A DNA stretch of 47,865 nucleotides from an uncultured Agathobaculum sp. (GTDB lineage: Bacteria; Bacillota; Clostridia; Oscillospirales; Butyricicoccaceae), in contig NZ_CALWUQ010000005.1 of assembly GCF_944384695.1 (NCBI RefSeq), forward strand, positions 1 to 47,865, given 5' to 3'. The position numbers and the translations under genes were made by a program. A model generated the notes under the pieces. That model did not search any database. It worked only from the letters and a program-made list of their open reading frames with translations, and was not told where the DNA came from. Shown here one piece after another: positions 40,325 to 47,865 of the stretch. Numbering within the stretch: position 1 is the first letter of the stretch; each line of letters begins with the position of its first letter.

Positions 40325-41416
40325 ATGGCTTCAAGATTGTTCCAGTCGATTGTTTTGCAGATGAAGGACACGGTAGACCGTACCATTGGTATTGTGGATG
40401 CGAGCGGCGCGGTTGTAGCATGCACCGATCTGCCTCGTATCGGCGAAATGCGGGAAGAAGCAATCACCGAGCTTGGCTTTGCAGGCGAAATCGTCCGCTT
40501 TGGCGGCTATACCTACCATACCACAGGCGACCGGTCCAGTCGGCTGGAATACGCTGTTTTCGTGCAGGGTGAGGATGAGCTGGCGCGCAGCATCTGCTCG
40601 CTGGTGGCGGTTGCAATCAACAACATCAAGACGCTGTATGACGAAAAGCACGATAAGGCGACGTTTGTCAAAAACATCATTCTGGACAATATTCTGCCGG
40701 GCGATATCTATATCAAATCCCGTGAGCTGCATTTCGGCAATGATGTGCCGCGCGTGGTCTTTCTGGTGCGGCAGCAGATGCCGGCGGATGTGGCCGCGAT
40801 TGATGTGGTAACCGGTATGTTCCCGGACAAGCAGAAGGATTTTGTGCTGCATATTTCCGAAACCGATATCGTGGTGGTCAAGGAAGTCAAGGCGGGCAGC
40901 GATGTGAAGGATTTGGCCAAGATTGCCGCATCGATTGAAGAGGCGCTGCTCAGTGAGCTGTCGGTCAAGAGCCTGATTGGCATTGGCTCGGTTTCCTCGC
41001 AGATGAAGGATATCGCCAAGTCCTTTAAGGAAGCGCAGACCGCCATTGAGGTCGGCGCGGTGTTTGATACAGAGAAGAATATCATCAGCTTTGAAAATCT
41101 CGGTATCGGCCGCCTGATTTACCAGCTGCCGATTACGCTGTGTGAGATGTTCCTCAGCGAGGTGTTCAAAAAAGGCTCGATTGACTCGCTCGATCAGGAA
41201 ACACTGTTTACCATTCAGAAGTTCTTTGAAAATAATCTGAACGTGTCCGAAACCTCGCGTAAGCTGTTTGTACATCGCAATACGCTGGTTTATCGTCTGG
41301 AAAAGATTAAAAAGCTGACCGGCCTGGATTTGCGTGAATTCGATCATGCGATTGTGTTCAAGGTGGCGCTGATGGTGCGGAAATATTTGGCCAGCCGCGA
41401 GGAAAATGTTCGCTGA
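40325..41416 (+). CDS. CdaR/PucR-type transcriptional regulator
   Basis: The 363-residue protein has an N-terminal sugar-diacid-like sensory segment (QSIVLQMKDTVDRTIGIVD, VVACTDLPRIGEMREE), a GGDEF-like middle region (residues about 140-270), and the PucR C-terminal helix-turn-helix FFENNLNVSETSRKLFVHRN then TLVYRLEKIKKLTGLDLR. I place the start at ATG 40325 behind AAAGGTGAT; GTG 40316 and ATG 40319 overlap that ribosome binding site. Its ligand and targets are unknown. It has a separate promoter and precedes ftsEX. No sugar-diacid genes are nearby. Confidence 0.83.
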   Translation: MASRLFQSIVLQMKDTVDRTIGIVDASGAVVACTDLPRIGEMREEAITELGFAGEIVRFGGYTYHTTGDRSSRLEYAVFVQGEDELARSICSLVAVAINNIKTLYDEKHDKATFVKNIILDNILPGDIYIKSRELHFGNDVPRVVFLVRQQMPADVAAIDVVTGMFPDKQKDFVLHISETDIVVVKEVKAGSDVKDLAKIAASIEEALLSELSVKSLIGIGSVSSQMKDIAKSFKEAQTAIEVGAVFDTEKNIISFENLGIGRLIYQLPITLCEMFLSEVFKKGSIDSLDQETLFTIQKFFENNLNVSETSRKLFVHRNTLVYRLEKIKKLTGLDLREFDHAIVFKVALMVRKYLASREENVR

Positions 41417-41485
41417 GACAGAGTCTGTTCACAAAAACTTCACGCAAAAATATAGCCGTGCAGGGAAATGGCAGGGATTGTCGTC

Positions 41486-41514
41486 TTGCGTCGGCAAGGA
41501 AAATCTGTTATAAT
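41486..41514 (+). promoter_or_regulatory. Promoter of ftsE
   Basis: TTGCGT (41486-41491), a 17-nt spacer and TATAAT (41509-41514). The transcript would begin near 41521, inside the hairpin at 41516-41553. Confidence 0.75.
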
Positions 41515-41515
41515 A

Positions 41516-41553
41516 GGCAAAGGTGTATGATTGGCATGCACCTTTGCCTTTTT
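41516..41553 (+). terminator. Terminator-like hairpin in the ftsE leader
   Basis: GGCAAAGGTG (41516-41525) pairs with CACCTTTGCC (41539-41548), followed by TTTTT. An inner ATG/CAT pair can extend the stem. It can end the upstream regulator transcript; for transcripts from the ftsE promoter it would lie at the very 5' end. Confidence 0.7.
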
Positions 41554-41585
41554 GGTATTTAGTTTGGCTCCGAGGAGGAATGCCT

Positions 41586-42266
41586 GTGATACGGATGAAC
41601 GATGTCACCATGGTGTACGATAATGGTACCCGTGCGGTGAACAAGGCGAACCTGCGCGTGGATGAAGGAGAATTTGTGTTCCTCGTCGGTGCGTCCGGCT
41701 CCGGTAAAACAACGATTATCAAACTGCTGACCGCAGAGGTCCGTCCGACGGAAGGACGGGTGTTGGTCAACAATTATAATGTTGGCGAGATGAAAAAACG
41801 GCAGATCCCATATCTGCGCCGCACTTTGGGCGTGGTGTATCAGGATTTCCGCCTGATCAACAATAAAACGGTTTATGAAAACGTCGCGTTTGCCATGCGC
41901 ACCATCGGCGCGAAGGGAAAGGCGATTCGTGAACGTGTGCCGTATGTGCTCGATCTGGTCGGTTTGGCCGATAAGGCGCAAATCAAGCCGATGAATCTTT
42001 CCGGCGGTGAGCAGCAGCGCGTTGCCATTGCACGCGCGCTGGTCAACAACCCGCGGCTGATCATCGCGGACGAGCCAACCGGCAACCTCGATCCCGCGCG
42101 TTCGCTTGAGCTGATGACTCTGTTTGAAAAAATCAACGAATTGGGCACCACCGTGCTGATCGTGACACACGAAAAGGGTCTGGTGGACGAGTTTGAAAAG
42201 CGCGTTGTTATGATTGACAAGGGCGAGGTCGTCAGCGACCAGACAGGTGGGTACTATCAGTTATGA
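41586..42266 (+). CDS. ftsE: Cell division ATP-binding protein FtsE
   Basis: This 226-residue ABC ATPase has Walker [11 protein letters not shown], signature [15 protein letters not shown], Walker [14 protein letters not shown] and H-loop VTHEKG. I choose GTG 41586 because AGGAGG (41573-41578) stands 7 nt upstream; ATG 41580 would be only 1 nt from it. The resulting start [14 protein letters not shown] matches FtsE proteins. With FtsX it forms a membrane complex that switches on peptidoglycan hydrolases at division or elongation sites. It overlaps ftsX by 4 nt (ATGA). Confidence 0.95.
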   Translation: MIRMNDVTMVYDNGTRAVNKANLRVDEGEFVFLVGASGSGKTTIIKLLTAEVRPTEGRVLVNNYNVGEMKKRQIPYLRRTLGVVYQDFRLINNKTVYENVAFAMRTIGAKGKAIRERVPYVLDLVGLADKAQIKPMNLSGGEQQRVAIARALVNNPRLIIADEPTGNLDPARSLELMTLFEKINELGTTVLIVTHEKGLVDEFEKRVVMIDKGEVVSDQTGGYYQL

Positions 42267-43147
42267 GAAGTTTTGGTTACTATTGGAAGGAAGGCTTCCG
42301 CAATATATTCAAGCACGGGTTTATGTCCATTGCGGCGGTACTCATTATGATTGCCTGCCTGCTTTTGACAGGAACCGTGACGTTAATCGCGTATAATATT
42401 GATTTGAGCATCCAGGAATTGCAGCAATCCAATGAGATTGTGGTGTTCATTGACGACAGCCTGACCACACGCGAAGCGAAAGCGCTGGGTTCGCAATTTA
42501 ACAAGATCGACAACATTGCAACGATTGAGTTTGAGGATCGGGATGTAGCGCTGGAGAAATACCGTGAGGAGTTGGGCGAGGACGCTGGCATTCTGGATAA
42601 TTATAATTCCGCGAACAATCCGCTGCGCAACAGCTTTATCTTTACGTTGAAGGACCCGACGCTGGCGGAGGAGACGATTGATCAGATTTCCGCGGTAGAC
42701 GGTACGGATTATATCCGCGCGGATGAAAATGTCATTTCCCGACTGATTCAGATTCAGCGCGTGTTCAATCTGGTGGCGCTGGCGATGGTCATTGGTCTTG
42801 CAGTGATTTCTATTTTCATCATTGCCAATACGGTAAAGCTGGCCATGTTTGCACGCCGTGAGGAAATTTCGATTCAGAAGATGGTCGGCGCGACCAACTG
42901 GTTTATCCGCTGGCCGTTTGTGATTGAAGGCATGGTGCTGGGCCTGCTGGCAGGTGGTTTGGCATTCCTCGCGGAGTGGGGACTGTATACCGAGCTTTCC
43001 AACGTCGCAAGCGGCGTTATCCCGTATTTCCACATTCTCCCGTTTGAGGGGCTGCGCTGGCTGGTGCTGAGCGTCTATCTGGGTGCGGGTGTGCTGTTCG
43101 GTATCGGCGGTTCGGTGACGAGCATTCGTAAGTTCATGAATGTTTGA
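42263..43147 (+). CDS. ftsX: Cell division protein FtsX
   Basis: The 294-residue protein has the FtsX topology: first helix at about 20-45, an extracellular domain (about 50-165; FIDDSLTTREAKALG, DGTDYIRADENVISRL), then three helices with FARREEISIQKMVGATNWFI between them. It transmits ATP hydrolysis by FtsE to an extracellular hydrolase. It is translationally coupled to ftsE. The next gene, an M23 peptidase with a coiled coil, is the expected partner. Confidence 0.94.
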   Translation: MRSFGYYWKEGFRNIFKHGFMSIAAVLIMIACLLLTGTVTLIAYNIDLSIQELQQSNEIVVFIDDSLTTREAKALGSQFNKIDNIATIEFEDRDVALEKYREELGEDAGILDNYNSANNPLRNSFIFTLKDPTLAEETIDQISAVDGTDYIRADENVISRLIQIQRVFNLVALAMVIGLAVISIFIIANTVKLAMFARREEISIQKMVGATNWFIRWPFVIEGMVLGLLAGGLAFLAEWGLYTELSNVASGVIPYFHILPFEGLRWLVLSVYLGAGVLFGIGGSVTSIRKFMNV

Positions 43148-43181
43148 TGCATTGGCGACAGACAAAGGAGCGAATACCATT

Positions 43182-44372
43182 ATGATGAAGAAAAGCACGA
43201 CGCGGCTGATTTCCTGCATTATTGTCGGCATTCTTGTGGTTGCACTGCTGGCTTCCATGCTGCTGACCAGCCTGACATTTGCGGGTGCAGCAGAGGATGC
43301 AGATGCAGACGAGTTACAGGATAAGCTGTCCGCGTTGGAGGATGAAAAGGCGGCGGTGAAGGAAAAGATTGCGGAGCTGACCAAGCAGGCCAGCGATGTA
43401 GAAGCAACCCGTGCCGCGCTGCAAAGCGAGATTGAACTGACAAAGGAAGAAATTTCCACGGTTGAGGCGTATATCGAGCGCTTGCAGGATCAAATTGACG
43501 TTAAGACCACCGAGCTGGCAGCTGCGGAGGATGCGCTCGAGCAGAAGGAAGAAGCGTTTGCGCTCACCGTGCGCACGACCTATGAGCAGGGCGATTCCAG
43601 CTATCTGGAAGTGCTGCTGAATTCTTCGAGCTTCTCCGATTTGCTGTCTCGTATGGAGATTATCACGGCAATCATGGATGACAACAAGAAGGTTGTTGCC
43701 GAATATACTGCGGCGAAGGAAGACATTGAGCAGAAAAAGCAGGAGTTGGAGGATACACAGGCTTCCCAGAAGGAATATCAGGAGAACCTGAGCTACAAGG
43801 TCGATGAGTTGGCGGCAAGCGAGGCCGAGCAGGCGGCGCTGGCGGAGAGTATTCAGGCATACAAGGCCGAGAGTGAAGCCGAGTACGACCGCATTTCCAA
43901 CGAGATGCAGGATGTCAGCAATCAGATTGCGGCGCTGTCCGCGCAGTCGGCGGCTTCCGGCGGCGTACCGTACAGCGGCACGTTCGTCTGGCCGACGCCG
44001 AGCTGCACGACCACATCCAGCGTATATGGCTATCGCGTGCATCCGATTTACGGCACGGTCAAGTTCCATGCCGGTGAGGATATCCCTGCAAGCTACGGCG
44101 CAGAGATTCTCGCAGCGGCATCCGGTACGGTCACGACCGCAGGCTGGGTTTCCGGCTACGGCAACTACACGGTCATTGACCATGGCGGCGGCACGATGAC
44201 TGCTTATGGTCATCAGTCCAGCATCCTTGTTTCGGTTGGCCAGTATGTCGAGCAGGGTCAGGTCATCGGTTATGTCGGATCCACCGGCAACTCGACCGGC
44301 CCGCATCTGCACTTTGAAGTGTATCAGAACGGTTCGACGGTTGACCCCAAGAGCTTCTTTAGCTTTACTTAA
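43182..44372 (+). CDS. Secreted M23 peptidase with coiled coil (FtsEX-type hydrolase)
   Basis: This 396-residue protein has a signal or anchor helix (LISCIIVGILVVALLASMLL) and a long coiled coil of about 230 residues (KLSALEDEKAAVKEKIAELT and following heptads). It ends in an LytM/M23 domain with FHAGEDIPA (His, Asp), GYGNYTVIDHGGG and GPHLHFEV (zinc His pair). EnvC, PcsB and related partners of FtsX use such coiled coils to dock; here the M23 motifs are complete, so it should cut peptidoglycan itself. ATG 43182 (or 43185) lies downstream of AAAGGAG, 34 nt after ftsX. Confidence 0.92.
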   Translation: MMKKSTTRLISCIIVGILVVALLASMLLTSLTFAGAAEDADADELQDKLSALEDEKAAVKEKIAELTKQASDVEATRAALQSEIELTKEEISTVEAYIERLQDQIDVKTTELAAAEDALEQKEEAFALTVRTTYEQGDSSYLEVLLNSSSFSDLLSRMEIITAIMDDNKKVVAEYTAAKEDIEQKKQELEDTQASQKEYQENLSYKVDELAASEAEQAALAESIQAYKAESEAEYDRISNEMQDVSNQIAALSAQSAASGGVPYSGTFVWPTPSCTTTSSVYGYRVHPIYGTVKFHAGEDIPASYGAEILAAASGTVTTAGWVSGYGNYTVIDHGGGTMTAYGHQSSILVSVGQYVEQGQVIGYVGSTGNSTGPHLHFEVYQNGSTVDPKSFFSFT

Positions 44373-44432
44373 TGCAATCATGAATCAGAGGGGAGGGCAT
44401 TTGCTCTCCCCTTGTTGTTTGGAGGGAATCGG

Positions 44433-45599
44433 ATGTTTGGATGGCGGGAAAATAAAATCTCGGTGGGGACCGCGCTGTTTCTTTGCGTGGTCACAGCGGC
44501 AGCGTCTGTATTGGGCTGCTTTGCAGCGACAGGCTGGCGCACGTCCGCGGTGGAAAGTAAACTGCGGGAAATCGACCGCATTGCGGCCCAGCGATATGTG
44601 GGCGAGCTGGACGAAGAGACGGTCGCGGACTATGCGGCGGTCGGCTATGTGACCGGGTTGGGTGACCAGTGGTCCAGCTATATCCCGGCGGAGCAGTATG
44701 AAGCATACCGGTTGAGCAGCGAGGGCAAGGGCTGCGGTATTGGCGTTTCGGTCATCACCGGGGACGATGGCGTGCGGGTTTGTCTGGTATATGACGATTC
44801 GCCTGCTGCACAGGCCGGTATCGAAAAAGGGGATTATATCATTGGCGCGGAGGGGCTGACCGTCGAGCAGGATGGGGCGGATGCCGTCATCGACGCCATT
44901 CAGGGCGAGGAAGGTACCGAGGTGACCGTGTCGTTCAGCAAAGAGAAGGGCAGCGCCGTGCAGCAGGCAACCATGCAGCGTGCGATGGTGACTCAGAAGA
45001 TGGCATGGGGACAGATGCTGGATGGCAATATCGGCTATATCCGCATTGAAAATTTCCATGCCGGTGTCGCAGACCAGTTCCAGCAGGTGCTGGATGGGCT
45101 GCTGGTGGATGGCGCGCAGTCATTGGTGCTGGATGTGCGGCATAACGGCGGCGGGCGTGTCAAAGAGATGAGCGAGATGCTCGATCCGCTGCTGCCGGAA
45201 GGTACGATTATGACGCTGCGCACCAAGAGCGGCAGCGAAACGGTATACGAGTCGGATGCGGAGATGATTGACCAGCCGATGGTGGTGCTGGTGGATGACC
45301 AGAGCATCTCGGCGGCTGAGTTTTTTGCCGCGGCGCTGCAGGAGTACGACCGTGCGACGCTCGTCGGCACGCATACCACCGGCAAAGGCCGTGCACAGCA
45401 GACCTTTGAGTTGTCCGACGGCTCGGCGCTCAACCTGTCGGTGGAGGAGTATTTTACCCCCAAGGGGAATAATCTGGCGGGCGTGGGCATCGCGCCCGAT
45501 GTGGAAGTTGCGTTGAGCGATGCACAGTTGGCGGACTTTTACTTCCTCGCGCCGGACGAGGACCCGCAATTGCAAAAAGCGGTCGAAATTCTGGGATAA
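44433..45599 (+). CDS. S41 family C-terminal processing peptidase
   Basis: The 388-residue protein has an N-terminal membrane anchor (GTALFLCVVTAAASVLGCF), a PDZ domain (about 95-190; GIGVSVITGDDGV, SPAAQAGIEKGDYI) and an S41 protease domain. Catalytic Ser sits in DDQSISAAEFF and Lys in THTTGKGRAQQ. It acts outside the membrane. ATG 44433 follows GGAGGG; a short GGGGAG/CTCCCC stem lies between it and the M23 gene. In other bacteria S41 proteases degrade peptidoglycan hydrolases, so it may limit the upstream M23 enzyme; that is inference. Confidence 0.92.
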   Translation: MFGWRENKISVGTALFLCVVTAAASVLGCFAATGWRTSAVESKLREIDRIAAQRYVGELDEETVADYAAVGYVTGLGDQWSSYIPAEQYEAYRLSSEGKGCGIGVSVITGDDGVRVCLVYDDSPAAQAGIEKGDYIIGAEGLTVEQDGADAVIDAIQGEEGTEVTVSFSKEKGSAVQQATMQRAMVTQKMAWGQMLDGNIGYIRIENFHAGVADQFQQVLDGLLVDGAQSLVLDVRHNGGGRVKEMSEMLDPLLPEGTIMTLRTKSGSETVYESDAEMIDQPMVVLVDDQSISAAEFFAAALQEYDRATLVGTHTTGKGRAQQTFELSDGSALNLSVEEYFTPKGNNLAGVGIAPDVEVALSDAQLADFYFLAPDEDPQLQKAVEILG

Positions 45600-45644
45600 A
45601 TCTGTGCCTTATCGGTGAAAATGCGCAAAAATGCACTTGCTCGC

Positions 45645-45674
45645 TTGACAGTGCGGCGAATGTTACCGTATAAT
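45645..45674 (+). promoter_or_regulatory. Promoter of greA-lysS
   Basis: TTGACA (45645-45650), an 18-nt spacer and TATAAT (45669-45674): both hexamers are perfect consensus. Confidence 0.85.
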
Positions 45675-45737
45675 AAGGAGTACTGTACGGCGGCGCGCGA
45701 TGCCGCTGAACCTATGAAATAAGAAGGGTTTGCAATC

Positions 45738-46211
45738 ATGGCAAAAGAAATCAAACTGACCCAGGAGAGCCTGGACGCTTATAAGGAAGAACTGGAATAT
45801 CTGAAAACCACCCGTGCGGACGAGGTAGCCGAGCAGCTGAAGGAAGCGCGCTCGTTTGGCGACCTGTCCGAGAACGCCGAGTATGACGAGGCAAAGAACG
45901 AGCAGGGCAAGCTGTACTCCCGCATCGCGGAGCTGGAGGAAATCATCAAGCTGGCGGTCGTCGTGACCGGCGACACGTACGCTGCGGACGAAATCTCTCC
46001 CGGCTGCCGCTTTGTGGTCAAGGATTTGGAGCTGGACGAGGAGGAGGAATATCACTTCGTCGGCTCGCAGGAGGCTGACCCGATGGAGGGCAAGATTTCG
46101 GATGAATCGCCCTTCGGCAAAGCGATGCTGGGCAAAAAAGTCGGCACGGTCGTTGAGGTCGAAGCACCCATCGGCGTAGTCAAGTATCAGGTAATGGATA
46201 TCAAGAAATAA
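45738..46211 (+). CDS. greA: Transcription elongation factor GreA
   Basis: The 157-residue protein has an N-terminal antiparallel coiled coil whose tip carries acidic residues in GDLSENAEYDEAKNEQ, and a C-terminal FKBP-like domain (SPFGKAMLGKKVGTVVEVEA). It enters the RNA polymerase secondary channel and stimulates cleavage of backtracked RNA. The length is typical. lysS follows by 21 nt, a common pairing in Firmicutes. Confidence 0.96.
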   Translation: MAKEIKLTQESLDAYKEELEYLKTTRADEVAEQLKEARSFGDLSENAEYDEAKNEQGKLYSRIAELEEIIKLAVVVTGDTYAADEISPGCRFVVKDLELDEEEEYHFVGSQEADPMEGKISDESPFGKAMLGKKVGTVVEVEAPIGVVKYQVMDIKK

Positions 46212-46232
46212 AAGAAGAAAGACGGGGAAACT

Positions 46233-47738
46233 ATGGCAGAACAGCATCAGGCGCAGGAACAGCACGAGCAGACCGCGGAAGAGCTGCATGAGCTCAAGCG
46301 TATCCGCCGTGAAAAGCTGGCGGAGCTGCAGGCAGCGGGCGCGGACCCGTATCAGCAGGTACGTTTTGAGCGCGACCATCACACGATTGAAATTCACGAG
46401 CATTTTGACGAGTTGGAGGGCAAAACGGTCCGTCTGGCCGGCCGCATGATGAGCAAACGTATCATGGGCAAGGCTTCGTTTTCCGACCTGTCCGACCGCT
46501 ACGGCCGCTTGCAGCTTTATATCAAGCGCGATAACGTGGGCGAAGAGGTCTACAAGGGCTATAAGAAAATGGATATCGGTGATATCATCGGTGTTTCGGG
46601 CGAGGTGTTCCGCACCCAGAAGGGTGAAATTTCGGTTGCGGTGCATGAGCTGACGCTGCTGAGCAAAAACCTCGCGCCGCTGCCCGAAAAGTGGCACGGC
46701 CTGAAGGACACCGACATGCGGTATCGCCAGCGCTATGTTGATTTGATTGTCAACCCTGAGGTGCGCGACACTTTTGAGAAGCGCTCGGCTATTGTGCGCG
46801 AGATTCGTAACTTTATGGATGCACGCGGCTTTATGGAGGTCGAGACCCCCTGCTTGAACACCATTCCGGGCGGTGCAGCGGCGCGTCCGTTCATCACGCA
46901 TCACAATGCGCTGGATATTGATATGTACATGCGCATTGCAACCGAGCTGCATCTCAAGCGCCTGATTGTAGGCGGCTTTGAGCAGGTATATGAGATTGGC
47001 CGTATCTTCCGCAACGAGGGCATGGACACCAAGCATAACCCGGAATTTACCACCATTGAGCTGTATCAGGCGTATACCGATTACAACGGCATGATGGATA
47101 TTACCGAGGACATGGTGGTACATGTATGTGAAAAGGTGCTTGGCACGACCAAAGTGACCTATCAGGGCACGGAGATTGACTTTGGCAAGGGCTGGCGTCG
47201 CATGACCATGGCCGATGCGGTCAAGGAGTATGCCGGTCTGGACTTTATGGCGATGGACGGCGAGCAGGCGCTTGAAGCGGTCAAGGCCAAGGGCGTGGAA
47301 ATCGAGAAGGGCAAGGAAAGCTGGGGCGACCTGCTGGCGCAGTGCTACGACGAGTTTGTTGAAGAGCACCTGATTCAGCCGACCTTCATCACGGATTATC
47401 CGGTTGAGGTATCTCCGCTGGCCAAGCGCAAGGCATCCGACCCGCGCCTGACCGAGCGCTTTGAGTGCTTCGTGGTTGGCCGGGAGCTGTGTAATGCGTT
47501 CTCTGAGCTGAACGACCCGATTGACCAGCGCGAGCGCTTTGAACGTCAGGTTGCGCTGCGCGCGGCGGGCGATGATGAAGCCAATATGATGGATGATGAT
47601 TTTATCAACGCGCTGGAATACGGCATGCCTCCCACGGGCGGCATGGGCATGGGCATCGACCGTCTGGTGATGCTGCTGACCGATTCCGCATCCATCCGTG
47701 ATGTGCTTCTGTTCCCCACGATGAAGCCCTTGGACTAA
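46233..47738 (+). CDS. lysS: Lysyl-tRNA synthetase, class II
   Basis: The 501-residue protein has an N-terminal OB-fold anticodon-binding domain ([20 protein letters not shown]) and a class II catalytic core: motif 1 around [17 protein letters not shown], motif 2 [16 protein letters not shown] and motif 3 [14 protein letters not shown]. It charges tRNA-Lys. It is the second gene of the greA operon. Only 21 nt separate it from greA, so there is no room for a T-box between them. I see no clear terminator in the bases that follow. Confidence 0.97.
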   Translation: MAEQHQAQEQHEQTAEELHELKRIRREKLAELQAAGADPYQQVRFERDHHTIEIHEHFDELEGKTVRLAGRMMSKRIMGKASFSDLSDRYGRLQLYIKRDNVGEEVYKGYKKMDIGDIIGVSGEVFRTQKGEISVAVHELTLLSKNLAPLPEKWHGLKDTDMRYRQRYVDLIVNPEVRDTFEKRSAIVREIRNFMDARGFMEVETPCLNTIPGGAAARPFITHHNALDIDMYMRIATELHLKRLIVGGFEQVYEIGRIFRNEGMDTKHNPEFTTIELYQAYTDYNGMMDITEDMVVHVCEKVLGTTKVTYQGTEIDFGKGWRRMTMADAVKEYAGLDFMAMDGEQALEAVKAKGVEIEKGKESWGDLLAQCYDEFVEEHLIQPTFITDYPVEVSPLAKRKASDPRLTERFECFVVGRELCNAFSELNDPIDQRERFERQVALRAAGDDEANMMDDDFINALEYGMPPTGGMGMGIDRLVMLLTDSASIRDVLLFPTMKPLD

Positions 47739-47803
47739 AATTCCACAATATATAGTGTCTGACGAAACCGGACGGCACAAGATGTAGCAAAAAGGGCTTA
47801 CAA

Positions 47804-47851
47804 CTACAACTTTTCTACAACTTTTGCTTGAAATCAGACGGCATCAGACGG
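47804..47851. repeat. Paired short direct repeats after lysS
   Basis: CTACAACTTTT is repeated in tandem (47804-47814 and 47815-47825). ATCAGACGG then occurs twice (47833-47841 and 47843-47851) with 1 nt between copies. No gene covers the segment. Such paired repeats are like integrase arm or excisionase sites at the end of an element, but could also be unrelated regulatory repeats. The window ends 14 nt later. Confidence 0.5.
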
Positions 47852-47865
47852 GCCAAAATGAAGGG

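Noticed and set aside
46212..46232. T-box leader for lysS
   Set aside because: Only 21 nt separate greA and lysS, and the greA leader shows no T-box sequence.
1..47865. CRISPR array or rRNA operon
   Set aside because: No regularly spaced repeats of 24-40 nt and no rRNA-like sequence were seen anywhere in the window.

Overview
The window is about 48 kb of a Gram-positive, anaerobic or microaerophilic Clostridia-type chromosome. Signs of this are AGGAGG-type ribosome binding sites, TTGACA/TATAAT promoters, many GTG/TTG start candidates, YesM/YesN two-component genes, RDD, DUF4317 and DUF4830 proteins, and a flavodiiron protein. The generally G+C-rich coding sequence suggests an Oscillospiraceae/Butyricicoccaceae-like gut bacterium. 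That placement is inference, because no rRNA or complete tRNA gene is present.

Bases 1-1788 look like the decayed right end of an integrated element. They hold a replication-initiator-like N-terminal scrap, a MmeI-like DNA methyltransferase remnant with a stop at a Trp codon, a serine recombinase cut after its catalytic domain, and an intact orphan Imm70 immunity gene. The element ends at a clean 3' half of a tRNA-Arg(CCG) gene that starts in the anticodon loop, which is the usual footprint of tRNA-targeted integration. A catabolic cluster follows (1956-6606): class III aminotransferase, cytidylate-kinase-like protein, APC amino acid permease and iron alcohol dehydrogenase. Next come an internally deleted GNAT gene and a second, broken Imm70.

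Bases 7100-14990 are more A+T-rich. They carry a ribose-type ABC importer (ATPase, permease, lipoprotein) followed by a YesN-type response regulator, a histidine kinase with no membrane segment, and a double-ABC protein that has lost every nucleotide-binding motif. The last three genes are packed with gaps of 9 and 3 nt. My leading hypothesis is a sensory system in which a dead RbsA-like subunit links the soluble kinase to the transporter. It is the strongest candidate for an undescribed system here.

Bases 15072-24733 hold a hemerythrin-CheX fusion, a MATE exporter, a YkvI-like transporter with a D-amino-acid transaminase and a divergent LysR regulator, a CoA-disulfide-reductase/rhodanese pair, and a PTS IIB-IIA pair diverging from an RpiR regulator. 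Bases 24943-28336 carry the matching GH4 6-phospho-glycosidase and the PTS IIC, then an RDD protein. Bases 28474-34683 encode an amidohydrolase, DUF4317, RlmB and a large membrane protein built like a P-type ATPase without its catalytic Asp.

Bases 34795-47738 look like core genome: a 28-residue membrane peptide, an EF-G-like GTPase lacking the catalytic His, a flavodiiron protein, DUF4830, a pseudouridine synthase, a CdaR-type regulator, ftsE-ftsX with an M23 hydrolase and an S41 protease, then greA-lysS. After lysS the last 60 bases contain paired short direct repeats that could mark the edge of another mobile element.
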